NCBI GenBank assembly: GCA_963978905.1
Contig: OZ022257.1
Coordinates: 20,169,664 to 20,233,663 of the forward strand
Reading direction: 5' to 3'
From: Trichostrongylus colubriformis
Lineage: Eukaryota; Nematoda; Chromadorea; Rhabditida; Trichostrongylidae
Length of the DNA: 64,000 nucleotides
Shown here: positions 32,791 to 44,839 of the stretch, piece by piece
Numbering within the stretch: position 1 is the first letter of the stretch
How the letters are laid out: each line of letters opens with the position of its first letter
Program-made: the position numbers and the translations under genes
The notes under the pieces: generated by a model
Seen by the model: the letters and a program-made list of their open reading frames with translations, nothing else
The model's database searches: none
Told to the model about the DNA's origin: nothing

Positions 32791-34218
32791 CAGGTGAAAG
32801 CGCCAGAGTGGGATCCGGTTGAGGACAAGTACACTGTGGACTGCCTTGAGGATTTGATATCGACCGCAAAGGTACTGGAATTCTTTGCTGCTCCCAAGTT
32901 TGTTGTTCAATTTGCTGCCACCGCTCGGATTGACAGCTCGAGATCATCTGAAAACGGTGGTAGGGGTGATACTGACCGGCCAGCATTTCCATCACGAATC
33001 ACCACACGCCAAGCACCATGTGATTTTGATCGATACGGTAGTAATACTATTGACGAGTCTCTCTTTGCTATCACGCTTGTCTACACTTTAATACAACTCA
33101 ATTTGTTCAGCGAAGTACACCCTAAGAGGCGGACTGTGTTATCGAAGGCGGGGCCTGTTAGACGCAAAGCCTATTCAGATTTCAGATATATTGCATGTGT
33201 GGATACACATGAAATAATTCGACTGACAACAGGTCAAACGACAGCACATTCATTCCAGTTACCAACTAGATCACGACCCAAAAGCGAACAGAAAGAATGA
33301 GAAAATCAATTGAAAACCTAAAAAAGCCAAAAAAAAAACAGCCTAGAATCTAGATACCCTAAATGCCGAAGTTTGTTGAAGGTCTTTATCTGGGAAAACG
33401 ATGCAAGATGCTTTCAAATCGGACTACGGTTAGAGGTGGAACGATTCTTTGGCTAACTTGGAGAATTCGGTTACAGCTCTTTGGCCCTAACTGGTTCTAG
33501 CCCTTGCCACGGGTACTTTTGCGCCTTTCTTCCTGGTGGTAAAGAAACTCCGATTTTTGACAAGTTTTCCAGTGATCATTTCGAATAGGGTTATATTAAG
33601 CTTCTTTCGTCTGCACAAAAGAGAATCAAGGCTAGTACATACTCATTTCGAACAACCCCTCTGTGTATAGCGCTGTAGTTGAATCAGAGCGCGTGAATGA
33701 GTAATTTCCTTGTAAAGCTATTTTGCACAGCTTCAATCTTTCTTATATTGCCTTTGGAATGAGATTAATTGACGGTGGTGCCATACTTCAAGATCGGGCG
33801 AACATATGTTTTGTATGCTTTTTCTGTAGCTTTGGGACGCTCCTTCTACCGAGGATGTCGTAAAGCTCTCCTGGACCCCCACTTTTCATTTGGATGATTG
33901 ACTTCAAAGTTTCCTCATTCCCCACATTGCACCTACCACTGTTTTTAAGATGATCCGTATTAAGGTAAGTAGAGTGAACAACCGATACCATAAAATTCCA
34001 AATCGGCCCTTACTCTCTTGCCGTTAGGCACTATTTGAAGGGTCACGGCATTGATATCGGCATCTATACTAACGAGAAGAATTGGAATAAGATCAATAAT
34101 AGTTGGAGGCTGAAAGGACATCATCTCTGGTGAGTTTAGTAGAGCTCATCATTCGTAAGGGGTTAATTGGGTAAGTGGCGTTTTCCCGCGACCCGGAAAC
34201 CAATCCATATTTCGATGA
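32791..34218. other. Unassigned, partly R2-related
   Basis: The 168-codon frame at 32794-33300 looks long but carries the CAAGCACCA-GATCGATACGG words also found at 57500-57560, so it is probably repeat-derived. Around 33870-33955 a fragment resembles the right end of R2 elements (CCCCACATTGC to TGTTTTTAAGA). Otherwise nothing recognised. Confidence 0.4.
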
Positions 34219-34220
34219 TA

Positions 34221-35407
34221 CAGGGTGGCGAATAAATACGTGCGCCATAAGAAGAGTCCAAATTTTATTTCTTGGCAGCAAATTTTTAAAGAAATTTATT
34301 TTTATAACAATAGGCGACAACATTCTATAGTCAGAAAGAATCTCTGAAGTGGTCGCCATCGGCTTTGACACAGGCGTTAATTCGTTTCTTCATGGAATTG
34401 ATGGTGCGGCGCAGGTAGTTAACGTCCAGATCGTTCCAAATTTTGACCAACTATTTCTGCTGAGTCTTTCGTCAAAAAAGAGCCGATTTGGGTCTCCAAG
34501 AAGTGAGTCGTAGTTTTAGCTCCATTGGCGGGTGCCCAGTCCTGTTGAAAGAAAAAACTTGGGTGCTTTCGCTTCCACGGCATCACAGCTTTCTTGAGGA
34601 TCTTTTCTCGGTAGACTTCTGCATTAATTTTAAGGTTTTTGTCGATGAAAATCAAAGGAGTCTTGCCTGAGAAACTGATGCCGCCCCAAACCATTAAGCT
34701 CTTTGAAAACAGACTTTTTGTGGCGATTTTTCGCTTGCGATGGTTCTTGAGAGCACTGAGCAAAGAAGTTTACGGTGATTCTGAGAATTTTTAGCCACAT
34801 CAACGGTGAAAACTTTCTCATCAGACCAGAGGACGTCCTCAATTCGGCACACTTTGAAAAATTCTCGTAATCGCTTGCATTTTTCCTTCCGATTTTTCTT
34901 CGCTTGATCGTCAAGAACTTGTCCTTTGGACAGATGATAAGTCCGGAGTCCTAGCTCATTCTTTACGATCATTTGAAGAGATTTGCGAGAAATCTTGAAC
35001 TGCTCCGCCAGCTTGTTCAAGCTCAAAGCACCCGCTGAATTCTTTTCCTAATAATCCCACGCATCTGTCTGGTGTTGACAGTCCGTTTTCTCCACATCTG
35101 GGTTTGGTTTGGACGTTTGGTTTGGAAGTGTCCTGTCTTTCCATTGCTTTACAATCTTTTGAACGGTCCTTAGAGAAATCTCGAGCCTCGAAGAAATTGC
35201 TGAGTTCTTCATCCCACTTTTTGCTAACTATGCAATCGCGTCACGGCTTGGGCAGGTCTTCGTCATGACAGTAGAGCAATTTTTTTGCTCACGAGCCAAA
35301 CGTTAGAAAGAACTGAGTACTCCAAGTAAGAAAAAGTATGGGCAAATGCATTTTACACTCTTCAGAACGGAGGTAAAAGTTCGCGCACGTAATTAATCGC
35401 TACCCTG
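34221..35407 (-). mobile_element. Tc1/maT-like transposon with intact ends
   Basis: 1187 bp, inverted ends of about 27 bp (CAGGGTGGCGAATAAATACG against CAGGGTAGCGATTAATTACG), flanked by TA at 34219-34220 and 35408-35409. The minus-strand transposase is in pieces: N-terminal helix-turn-helix (about 35270-34960), then a catalytic N half with VLWSDEKVF (first Asp) and a C half with SLMVWGGISFSGK and FFFQQDWAPAN (second Asp). A further frame gives KRINACVKADGDHF near the end. The segment that should carry the third acidic residue after LETQI is deleted. At least two frameshifts separate the pieces. The full family is about 1.3 kb. Confidence 0.85.
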
Positions 35408-35409
35408 TA

Positions 35410-36334
35410 GAATTGAGTGTGGTCATAAAAATACAGAAAGTTTGTAACGCTGTGTTGGATACCTATTCCATGATTGTTATGAAGCTATCGCAATATCGGT
35501 TGTCAGTGGTTTAACTTCAAGGCGTGGAGAGGTGAGTTGGGCAGGCCGGAGGATGTAGACCCAACGCCCTGAAAGCTACTTCTTCAATTACAAGCACGAT
35601 CGCGCCCGCCCCCTGGAGAACTAGGAATGTTCCTGGGATTCGTTTAGGTACAAGAATGTTCGCGAAGCTGGTGCGACTCCCGTCAAGTTCGTGCCTTTTG
35701 GCAATTGGGAGAGACCAACCGTCCAACAATTCGCTCGAAAGCAGCTTATTTGTGGAATTCGGATGAATCAGTGAGTGTATATAGCACATAATGACATAGC
35801 ACATAAAGTGAATATGGGCTCACCTTTGCCTCTTATATGAATTGGATCGGAGACAGATGATCATGGTTTCTGATAAAAAGAGTTTCCTATGTATCGTCAA
35901 AAGAATCGAAGGGCCGCTTATTTCTTTGATATTTTACAGACTTCGTGAAGTCGACGATTCTTCAATTCCCAGCGACCATTATGCTTTTCATGAAAATATT
36001 AATGTCAAAATGCCCTCAGTTTTCAAAAAACCTCGCTAATAGCACACTTCTTTCAGGGATGTCTATGATGTGCACCTTATGGAGAGCTACAGAACGAATT
36101 AAAGCTTTACCTCTCTCCTGAAGAAATACTATTACAGCGCAGTTGAAATAAAGCTTCTTTCATTTTCAGTGAAAAGCTGTATCACAGCCATCAGCCACTC
36201 TAGAAATTCAATATGAAAGAACTACTTCGAAAACCTTAATAAGAAAATTACAAGCAAGTACGTACTGTAGCTGTTAATGTATGATATTGTTCTCCCCCGG
36301 AAACGACAGTATCACAAAGTTCCCTCAGTTTCAC
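35410..36334. other. Unassigned sequence
   Basis: Open frames at 35517-35804 (minus) and 35842-36039 (plus) lack recognisable features. Nothing else seen. Confidence 0.4.
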
Positions 36335-36881
36335 TTTAAAGACAGTGTTTGGGATAATGTGGGTGAGAGGGAATCCCAAAAGGAGGCCTTGACTGGAAAA
36401 TTACGGGACTGAAAGGCCTATGTATGGCGAAATCCCCCGCAAAAGGCGCCCCCTTGAGCATTGGCGGAGGCGGCCTCATCAGGGCAAGCCGCCTTGGTTA
36501 GGGCAGCCCGCCTCCTGGCGACGTGATTAGTGGTTGGTCACGGTGGGGTTGGTCAAGGAGATCGGCAGGATTGAAAGTATAGCAGCGCGCTTTCTCACTT
36601 TTAGCTTGAAGCTCACCACATGACAATAGATGCTGTCGCATTTCCGAACATCCCTTCATGTTTACATCTAGGTAATGCCAATGAAAAACCTATGCGGACT
36701 ACCCGCCTCTTGAGGGAAGGTCGTCCGCGCCTGGAACCAACGGTGGGAGGGAGTCCTATTTCTCGGGTTTTTGGCCATTTCCATCCGTTTTTTCTATACT
36801 ATCCTGTTACTAGGCATCTCGGCTTTCATATTCACTACTTCTTTTACTTTTTATCCGAATTTTCCCTGAAGCTGCCTTTAA
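36335..36881 (-). mobile_element. MITE family R2, copy 2 (inverted)
   Basis: Begins TTTAAAGACAGTGTTTGGG and ends GAAGCTGCCTTTAA, the inverse arrangement of 41532-42057. Contains the shared segment TTTTGGCCATTTCCATCCG and the GTAATGCC words. No transposase. Confidence 0.75.
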
Positions 36882-39650
36882 GGAGTCAAAAAAGTAGTTG
36901 AGAACAGTTGTCAAAAGACAGGAATAAAATGGTGGGGAAAAGCCACACAGTGATGTACATATATATATAGCGCTCCGAGCAACAAACTTCAGTCCTTTGT
37001 ACCTCAGTCCGCAAGCCAAATATGGCTCCTCGAAATCGGAATCTTGGGTAAAGACTAAGAATTACATTCACACGGAAATGAGTTCTTCGGCAGTTTTTCA
37101 CACATGGTCAAGATCAACATCTTCAACAATCTTTCTCACGTCGATTCACTAAGTCTTACTTTTGGGCTATGTTTGGGTCAATTATGATCTAGCTCTCAAA
37201 GGCACCCACCATCAGGGATAAAGTCAGGAATCGGAGTCTTGACCGCGTGTCGTTGTGATGTGTTTAGTGCCGCACCGCTGCCGATGAGCGAGTCGCTGTA
37301 GGGGACGGGGCAACGTCCACGACTGATGGCCTAGTTCTTCGTCGTCTGCGTCACCTCACAGAGGCTAGTCATGCAGAGTGGGCAAAAGCATGTTCTCCAA
37401 CGTGGGAAGCGAGGGTGGGGTGAGTCCTTTTTCTCTGCTTTTCGATCGTTTCATTAGGTTCCTTTCTGCTGTACTAGTAGTATCATTATTTTACGATTAT
37501 TCTTCAAGACTCGGCCAAAATTATTTCTAATGGTGCTTTGAATCACCATTCTGAGGCGATGACAAATCATCGCGCCCCTAGCAATACCGTGTAATCGTAA
37601 ACCCAGCCGCCGCGACACGCATAGCTCGCACACACAGCGTCGCACGCCGCTCGTCGTCGTGCGAAATCCTGACATAAGGGCACAAACCTCAAGTTGAGCC
37701 ATCGCACAATACTGCGCGGAATTAAACGGTGAAGCTAGGTAATGTGGAAATGGCCGATTCTGTTAAACCAATATAGCAGAAGTCCATATCGCATTATTCC
37801 ATCCCATGATAAGCTTGTATTGTGTGCGGAACTGGTATATCCACAAACATTCATCACTATTCAGAATTTAAAGGTGCGCTCCACGATCCGCGATCATAAA
37901 TTAGGTCGACTCAGGGCAGTCGTTACATTCTGAGGGCAGTTGTCCCTTGGTCAAGTACCTAGGGTGCAAATTTTCGCGCCCCCACGGAGCGCAAACACGG
38001 CGCTACATTTGCTCGAAAGCTCACCGACGCCACTCACTTGAGTTCCCTTGAAAGCGCACCGTGGCATTATCCGCTCGCTGCACCACCCTCTCATGTTATG
38101 GGGAACAGTTATGAGGCAACTACGCACTTTTGGTTTGCGTCGTTTTGGATGGGCAATGGAGGAACACCTCTAAATCCACACATGCTCATATCTACAGATA
38201 GCATGGTTCCAATAGGTGGATAAAGCCGCCCCATCGATGAAAAATTTTTCTTAACTGCTTTTATGGTATTCGTAAGGCGCTTCGGCAAAAATGAACGGCG
38301 GTCGTATGTTTCATACAGATACTCCCACTGGATAGAGAAAAGCGTTTTTAAGAAAGAGAAGAGACTGCATTCTGGGAGAGAGACTGCATTCTGGGTATAC
38401 GTTGCTAAAACAGAAAAATCGCGTCGCGCCCGCAATGTTTGAGCACGATTCGCCCGTTTCTGATTGAGGCAACCTTTTGCTCCAATGTATAGGTAGTCGT
38501 TTATCCGTATCATGACCCTTTTTATCTTTTTTTTTCATATCCTTACACTTTTTTGTGCTAAGGTAGTTGTGGCGAACAGGGCACCAGACTGAGTTCGGCA
38601 TTCGGCGCTATTTTTACCTAGGTCTTCAGCTTAAGTTTTATTTTAGGGGAAGCTCTTACCTTCCTAAAGTAAGGACTGGGTAAAATATACATTTGATTGT
38701 ATAAAATGAGTGTACTAGTACAGAGTATTTCGTGGTTTTCAAGCAGTCCAGCCTGAACTGTGTCTGGATGCAACACCTCTGTAATTACTTGGTTGTTTGC
38801 GGTGGATAATGAAGATATTTTTGGGGCAGAACATCGCTGAATTACTGTCCTTGCACACCAAAAGTGTAATGTAGCCTGGAGCTAATTATTTTCATGACGT
38901 CTGAATAGGAACAAAGTCGTCATCGTTGGCCGACTGCGAGTTATCAAGGCCAACGCACAGGTCGAGATGCAATGATCTCCAACTACTGACACTCGCTACA
39001 GAGTACGGCGGACCCTAGGTTTTTAGGGTCCCGCTATACTCTCCTTCACTCGCGTTTTTCTATGTAGGAGCACTGTAGCTCTGGCGCAAATGCGCAGCCC
39101 CAATCGGAATTGGACAACTCGTGCGCGATCGTCGCACGATCGTCGCCGCACGCGGCCGCGCAACTTTTGTGTCCTAACGACATACACCCCTACATTTCTA
39201 CTGATATCGGAGTAGAGACACGTTCACCTGCTAAGCATTTGTTGCTCAAACGTGATTGCTGATTGAAAATTCATTTATTTACCACTACCTATCACATCTG
39301 CCTTTTTCGGAAGTCCAGATGATTTAGCGGCTGATACCTTTGTTACCCGCGAGTCCTTCATCGAATGGCCTGTCCCGTTGAAGCATCTTTATCCTTTAGG
39401 TGAGAAGGCTACGTGGCGCGACCTCAGTGGCGGATAGGGGGATAATGCTCCAAAAGCCACTATGATCTGCTCTGAGATGCAGGTGAGTTCAAGGATAGAC
39501 TCTCTGTTCCTGCTGTGTAAAGCTGACTGATACCCTCCGCATCAATGTTCGTGTTTGTTTCCATGTATGCATCTTCAGACGTTTCTTGCATACGTGTGGG
39601 GTTCTCTATGGTGCAGTTAGTATCCTGCATTCGGTCCAGCCAGAAGCTTG
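36882..39650. other. Unassigned sequence, dispersed repeat words
   Basis: No gene recognised. ACTGCGCGAATAACA-type words occur at about 37700 and also at 14200, 20860 and 59740. A TTCGGAAGTCCAGATGATTTAG segment at about 39305 has relatives at 57190 and 60410. A 20-bp unit (GAGACTGCATTCTGGG) is tandemly repeated at 38365-38395. GC-rich inverted words ACGATCGTCG at about 39130-39150. Confidence 0.4.
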
Positions 39651-39654
39651 CATT

Positions 39655-41500
39655 CTAACTACTGAGAGGTACAAGTAAGGCGGTTCGAGATTGCCTCCAA
39701 AGAGTAGGCTTTGATTCTACTCCGGTATAGCCTATCTATCTAATCGGAGTAAACCCACCCCGCAAGACAGAGCATAACAAGTCACTCGTGGGTCTTCATC
39801 TTGTCGAAAATCAGCATTAAGGGTGGAGCTCATTCCACTTACTCTGAGGAAGCCTCCAAAACGGCAGCGTCGGGTAGGACCGTTGGGGAGGAGCTGCTAC
39901 AATCTCAGGCTATGACAGGCTGCCTAGATCGAAAAGGGCTAAAAAGACCATCTCTAATTTTGACGCACGAACCCTCGCATCGGAGCGAGTATCGAAGATG
40001 TGATGATGCAAGCCGGGAAGAGTACGACGTCATCGGAGTGCTCGGGACGAGAAAGTATCGTCCGCTATACGCCGTTTACGAGACTGGAGAAGAACTGCTC
40101 CTTTTAACATGCAACAGGAAAGACGTTGGTGGCGTGTGCTTTATCGTCAACACGCACTTGGCTATGAACATCGATTCGCGCGAACTGACAACGTTAACGA
40201 TTGTGGTTCTGCGGACTTTGACCATTTTGGTCGCCAACGCACCAATATCAAGCTACAACAAGGACGAGCTCGAAACATTTTATATGGAATAGGAGAAGTT
40301 CTACAAGAAAAACCACACCTTCTCCCGGTCATCGTCAGCCATTTTAGGATTGGCCGTAGAAAAATGGATAACGAACTTTACATCGCGACTCACGGAACGG
40401 ATGGAATGAGCAGGATGAAAGGCTGTCTTAGTTTATGAGGTTGATCAACCCAATCCTTGGCAACCCACAGTTCCAGAAGCCCTCCCATGTGTGATGGACT
40501 TGGATGTCACGGGGTGAACAACTCCATAATGAGATCGATCATCGTCAATCGAAGGTTTTGCCTGACTGAAGTCGCGTTTTTCTGAGATTCTACACGGGAT
40601 CAGACCATCGAGTCAAGCGGATTTATTGTTTTCGATACGTGGGGAGAGAACGGCAAAATTCGAGTAGCGCAGATCCAAGTCAGCCATCAACTAGACCCAC
40701 TTCGTTCCTCTCGTAGGTGTATGGAAGGAAATAATTGACGACGAGTCACCCGGCTCGTTGAACATTCTCACTATAGTGCCAACGTGGCAGAGAGTTTGAG
40801 ACATACCGAGAGGCCTTTCTGCGGAAACACTCGATCTGACGCGTCAACGCGGAATCGCATGAGCCGTAGTGAATTACCAAGTGGCCTCCGAGCTCCGAAC
40901 AATCGATCACATCTACACAGTCACTAGGCTCACTGAAAAATAGCGCGAGTGTAAGATGCCGTTATGTCTCGCATTTATAGGCCTGAAGAAAGCCTTCATC
41001 TATGTTGAGACAGAAGCGGTTATCGAAACCCTGCCATGTGAAGCTAGGCTGTACTGACTCAGTTCACAGGGATACTTCATGAGCTCTACAACAACTTCAC
41101 GACCAGATTTTCACCATTCTGCAAAAAGATCTAGCGTGAACAGAGGGATCCGACGAGGCGACCCCATCTCGAGTGATTTTTTAGCGCTGCTCTTGAAAAC
41201 TTCATGGTCAACTGGAGTAGGAAGGAATGGGAGTGAAAGTCAGCGTTCGGCACCTGCATCACCTCGTTTTCGTTGACGACATTGTGCTGACAACACAGAC
41301 TGTCCCAGCAAGCGAAGGCCAATTTCGACTGCGAGTGTCAGAGAACAGGTTTGCAACTGAACTTAATGAAGACTATGTTCATGAAGAACGGATTGGTAAC
41401 TTATGCTTCATTCCCGCTCAATGGAACGAACATCACTGAATACTTCAGCTACTTTTACCTAGGTCGGGAAGCCAATACCATGAAGGACTAAGCAACAGCG
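39655..41500 (+). pseudogene. RTE-type LINE remnant (endonuclease and reverse transcriptase)
   Basis: Non-LTR retrotransposon. An untranslated leader (about 39655-39940) is followed by apurinic-type endonuclease pieces: GVLGTRKYRPLYAVYETGEE and VNTHLAMNIDSRE (39990-40292), then a frame with VIVSHFRIG (about 40320-40440) and a last piece NEIDHIIVNRRFCL-like near 40540. About 1.2 kb of the usual middle is missing by 40750. Reverse transcriptase pieces include HIYTVTRL, LKKAF (40985), a RGIRRGDPIS motif (about 41140) and a VFVDDIVL box with the Asp pair at 41275-41280. Reading ends in SYFYLGREA. Many frameshifts and deletions; the family is abundant in strongylid genomes. Confidence 0.8.
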
Positions 41501-41531
41501 CCAAGCAGGAGGAAAGAGCGGCTCAGGGAGC

Positions 41532-42057
41532 TTTAAAGGCAGCTTTAGTGGAAATTCGGACGAAAAGTGAAAGAAGTAGTGAATATGGAAGTCGAGGTGC
41601 CTAGTAACAGGACTGTAGAGAAAAACGGATGGAAATGGCCAAAAACTCGAGAGATGGGACCCCTTCTCACCGTTGATCCTCAAAGCGGACGACCTTTCCG
41701 TCAGACGGTGAATAGTCCGAACGAAATTCCATTAGCATGCTGCCACGTAAACAAGGAAATATTTATAAATGCGACAGCATCTGTTTTCTGGAGTGAGCTT
41801 CAAGCTGAAATAGCGAAATCGCTCCGCAATACTTTCAATCTCGCAGCTCATCGTAGCCAACCAGGAATCACGCCGCTTGGAGGCGGGGTTGATCATCCAA
41901 AGGCGTCAGCTCTTATCGGTTACCGTCACTACAGCTCAGGTGCGCGCTTTTTGATGGGGATTTTGCCATAAATAGACTTCTTAGGCCTATAGTTTCTATG
42001 TGAGAGCTTCTTTTAGGGATTTTCCAATAAGCACGTTATCCCTAATGCTGTCTTTAA
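41532..42057 (+). mobile_element. MITE family R2, copy 3
   Basis: The cleanest copy: starts TTTAAAGGCAGCTTTAG, ends CCTAATGCTGTCTTTAA, 526 bp. It abuts the 3' end of the RTE remnant on one side and precedes the Penelope-like insertion on the other. Its internal words reappear in the other three copies. Confidence 0.8.
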
Positions 42058-42143
42058 GAACCATGAACGAAGTAGTGAAGAAGAAGAAAAAGAATACTTA
42101 GCCCCGCGCCTTTCTTTTCGATTCCATTATTCTTCCTGTTTTA

Positions 42144-43663
42144 ATGTCCATGTACGACTTTCGATGAATCTTGGCATGATCTTTTAATAATGGTTGTTCG
42201 GATGCTTTAGCCTTCAACCAAGATTGATAATCACTTTATTTCGACTGACGTTTCGGCGTCGTCGCCTTCTTCAGAGTCTGGAAGAGTGAAGTCTTCATGA
42301 AAACTATTCGTTCAAACGCCATTTCATTTCACAGAAAAAATTGACAGTTCGTAGAAGGGAAAGATGCCCTAGATAAATACTGACTAACCTTTGAGACCGT
42401 CGACCGTAGAGGTCCACCTGCCACCCCGTAGTGGTAGAAGAGGGGTTTAAATAGGTAAAGACCCTCAGACCACTTACTTGAGGAAACCCCTGAGGGAGTT
42501 TGCCCTAATTTAACCTTTCCAGAGGCAAAAAGAAACCAAGTGACCCTTGGTGCTGTATAACACCCCTTATTGATTGATGTTATAACCCCGACCCCGTTGG
42601 AGAGAAAACCACGGGGGATTGATCTAATAGATCAAAACCCGCATAGGGCCGCGAAGGGTGCCAGCTCCTTAGTGATTTCCACGCATTCCTCCTTTCTATT
42701 GATTTTAGGGTTCCTGGCCGTGATCCAGAAGGCCTCTAAGGTACGGAGCGCCGCAATATCGGGTTCACGTGATAGTATTGCGACGGCAATACGTGCATGT
42801 GTTAGGAAGGCTGGACTCCAGGAGATAGTGAGATGGTGGACGTACCACCCCCAAATCTCCGAGGTCTACTGGTACGAAACCGACTATACGACCGCTCATG
42901 TTTAACCCCTTCTTGCGTCATCTGTCCTTTCAGCAAACAAGGAGACTGCATGACATCAGGTGTGGTATATTCAATCACATGCCTTCAGTGCAAGGACGAG
43001 TACATCGGTGAAACCGCGAGACCTCTTCGCATCCGAGTTAAGGAACATCTAGATGGCATGTTGAAGTCGAGGATTACCATCCCATTAGGAGAACACAGGG
43101 TACGGTGCCACGAGAACGCGTGCATACAGGTGGCCGTCGCAATACTATCACGTGAACCCGATATTGCGGCGCGCCGTACCTTAGAGGCCTTCTGGATCAC
43201 GGCCAGGAACCCTAAAATCAATAGAAAGGAGGAATGCGTGGAAATCACTAAGGAGCTGGCACCCTTCGCGGCCCTATGCGGGTTTTGATCTATTATCAAT
43301 CCCCCGTGGTTTTCTCTCCAACGGGGTCGGGGTTATAACATCAATCAATAAGGGGTGTTATACAGCACCAAGGGTCACTTGGTTTCTTTTTGCCTTTGGA
43401 GAGGTTAAATTAGGGCAAACTCCCTCAGAGGTTTCCTCAAGTAAGTGGTCTGAGGGTCTTTACCTATTTAAACCCCTCTTCTACCACTACTTGGTGGCAG
43501 GTGGACCTCTACGGTCGACGGTCTCAAAGGTTAGTCAATATTTATCTAGGGCATCTTTCCCTTCTACGAACTGTCAATTTTTTCTGTGAAATGAAATGGC
43601 GTTTGAACGAATAGTTTTCATGAAGACTTCACTCTTCCAGACTCTGAAGAAGGCGACGACGCC
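42144..43663 (+). mobile_element. Penelope-like element fragment with inverted terminal arms
   Basis: 1520 bp flanked by a perfect 12-bp duplication CTTCCTGTTTTA at 42132-42143 and 43664-43675. Arms at 42255-42787 and 43133-43663 are inverse copies (about 530 bp, very similar). The right arm carries the 3' half of the endonuclease gene and its downstream region; the left arm is the same in reverse. A 111-bp non-duplicated leader precedes the left arm. The reverse transcriptase is absent. Penelope-like elements are known for LTR-like repeats in either orientation and for variable target duplications, which fits. Confidence 0.8.
42833..43288 (+). CDS. GIY-YIG endonuclease domain of a Penelope-like element
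   Basis: Nicks DNA to prime reverse transcription of the element. About 150 residues, with a CysxxCys pair (CVIC, residues 28-31), the GIY-like strand VVYSI (44-48), a CLQC zinc pair (50-53), YIGE (57-60), the conserved Arg in RIR, His72 in KEHL, a catalytic Glu118 in LEAFWI and Asn130 in PKIN. All key positions of the family are present and the frame is open to the TGA, so this domain is unbroken. It begins inside the spacer, lacks an upstream reverse transcriptase, and its true start is unknown (the first codon shown is GTG/ATG within the spacer). Confidence 0.8.
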   Translation: MVDVPPPNLRGLLVRNRLYDRSCLTPSCVICPFSKQGDCMTSGVVYSITCLQCKDEYIGETARPLRIRVKEHLDGMLKSRITIPLGEHRVRCHENACIQVAVAILSREPDIAARRTLEAFWITARNPKINRKEECVEITKELAPFAALCGF

Positions 43664-43739
43664 CTTCCTGTTTTAGTTTTCCACCAGAAACAGCAGCACA
43701 CTCTCACCCACGGTTGTCTATCTATAGGTTGCCTTTGGC

Positions 43740-44100
43740 GCATGATACACACATCATGTACACTTAATCATCGATCCACTTAGGATGTGACCTCATTTGA
43801 GACTTGGAGTCACGCTCAGGCTCCATGCTCCGATTGGTTGGCATTCTACAACTGGAACCGACTGCACTGGGAGTATCACTGAACCTCCAACGACTACAAG
43901 TCCTACACATTTCTGGTGCACATAGTACACTGATCATGAACACTTGAACATCTCACTTGCACCTGGGATGTGACCCCATTTGAGTCCTGGAGTCACGCCC
44001 AGATCCCTTGCTCCGATTGATTGGCATTCTATCACCGACACCAACTGTACTGGACGTACAATAAACCTCTGATGACTACAAGTCCTACTTTCTTCCTGCT
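43740..44100. repeat. Tandem duplication, unit about 185 bp
   Basis: Two diverged units, 43750-43925 and 43935-44100, share CACTTAGGATGTGACC, TGGAGTCACGC, TGCTCCGATTG, GGCATTCTA and GACTACAAGTCCTAC in the same order. Not seen elsewhere in the window. No coding frame. Confidence 0.7.
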
Positions 44101-44589
44101 CTGACATATGTCCAAGAGACTTGGACACTACGTAAGCGGGAAGAGAGTGCGGTCGGCGTTATCCGACGCGCTGTTGAAAAGATGATGTTCGGAATATCCC
44201 GATATACGCAAGTGCAGAGGTGAGGGACGCCACCTAGGAGGCTTGGGAAAAGGTGTCGCCAGAAGCGGACTCGCCACCTGTCCAGAGCATATCAAAGCGA
44301 ATGACTGCAGTATTTGAAAAGGGAGGGAAGGCCACAAGTTTCTGAATATTGTTTTTGTTATCGCAAATTCATCGGTTGTTGGAAAATTGAAACGTTAGGC
44401 GAATCTACATTTTGAGACTCCTAATCTTCAAAAAGGCAACAAAAAACTTTGCGATTCGTTGCTTTCAGCTTCAGCAGGGTGTTTGATGGCGGCAGCAATC
44501 GCGTACTAATGGTGAAAATTTGGGAGGGAATTGCTAATATATTTTAGAGATATGGATAAAAAATAGGGCGAATTTATACTTCCGGGACA
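44101..44589. other. Unassigned sequence
   Basis: A 69-codon minus-strand frame at 44128-44337 is without recognisable features. Nothing else seen. Confidence 0.4.
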
Positions 44590-44700
44590 CACCGCATGAG
44601 TGTGAACACTAGGAACTGGAAAGCGAAATGGATCAAGCGACATTTGCCTTATGACCTCCATATGGAATCTTATCAACCGGTATCAGCTTGTCTCTCCCAC
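44590..44700 (-). repeat. Dispersed satellite monomer
   Basis: Carries, in inverse orientation, the words of the array at 63150-64000: GAGTGTGAACACT, GGAAAGCGAAATGGAT, CGACATTTGCCTT and GGAATCTTATCAACCGGTATCAGC. A single unit away from the array. Confidence 0.65.
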
Positions 44701-44727
44701 CACTGATGTTTCTTTTCCACACCACAG

Positions 44728-44833
44728 ATCACCAATGAGAATCAGCGTTGCAGGCAGGGTACTCCGAGAGTCGAGGATTCCTCGACATGGGAGTCGTACT
44801 TGACCGGTCAAGAGGGAGGTTTTATCTGCAGAG
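44728..44833 (+). CDS. Orphan exon-like segment
   Basis: 106 bp between a CCACACCACAG acceptor and an AGAG|GTAAGC donor. If read from the acceptor in phase 0 it encodes 35 residues with two Cys (ITNENQRCRQGTPRVED, then a WESYLTGQEGGFIC part) and ends in phase 1. Both splice sites are good by eye but no neighbouring compatible exon was found, so it may belong to a gene whose other exons I could not recognise. Confidence 0.3.
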
Positions 44834-44839
44834 GTAAGC

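Noticed and set aside
32794..33300. 168-codon open frame
   Set aside because: It contains words shared with the R2 MITE at 57500 and has no recognised domain. Frame length alone is not convincing.
43640..43665. Large inverted repeat at 42-43.7 kb read as a plain MITE
   Set aside because: The GIY-YIG endonuclease frame and 12-bp duplication identify a Penelope-like element instead.
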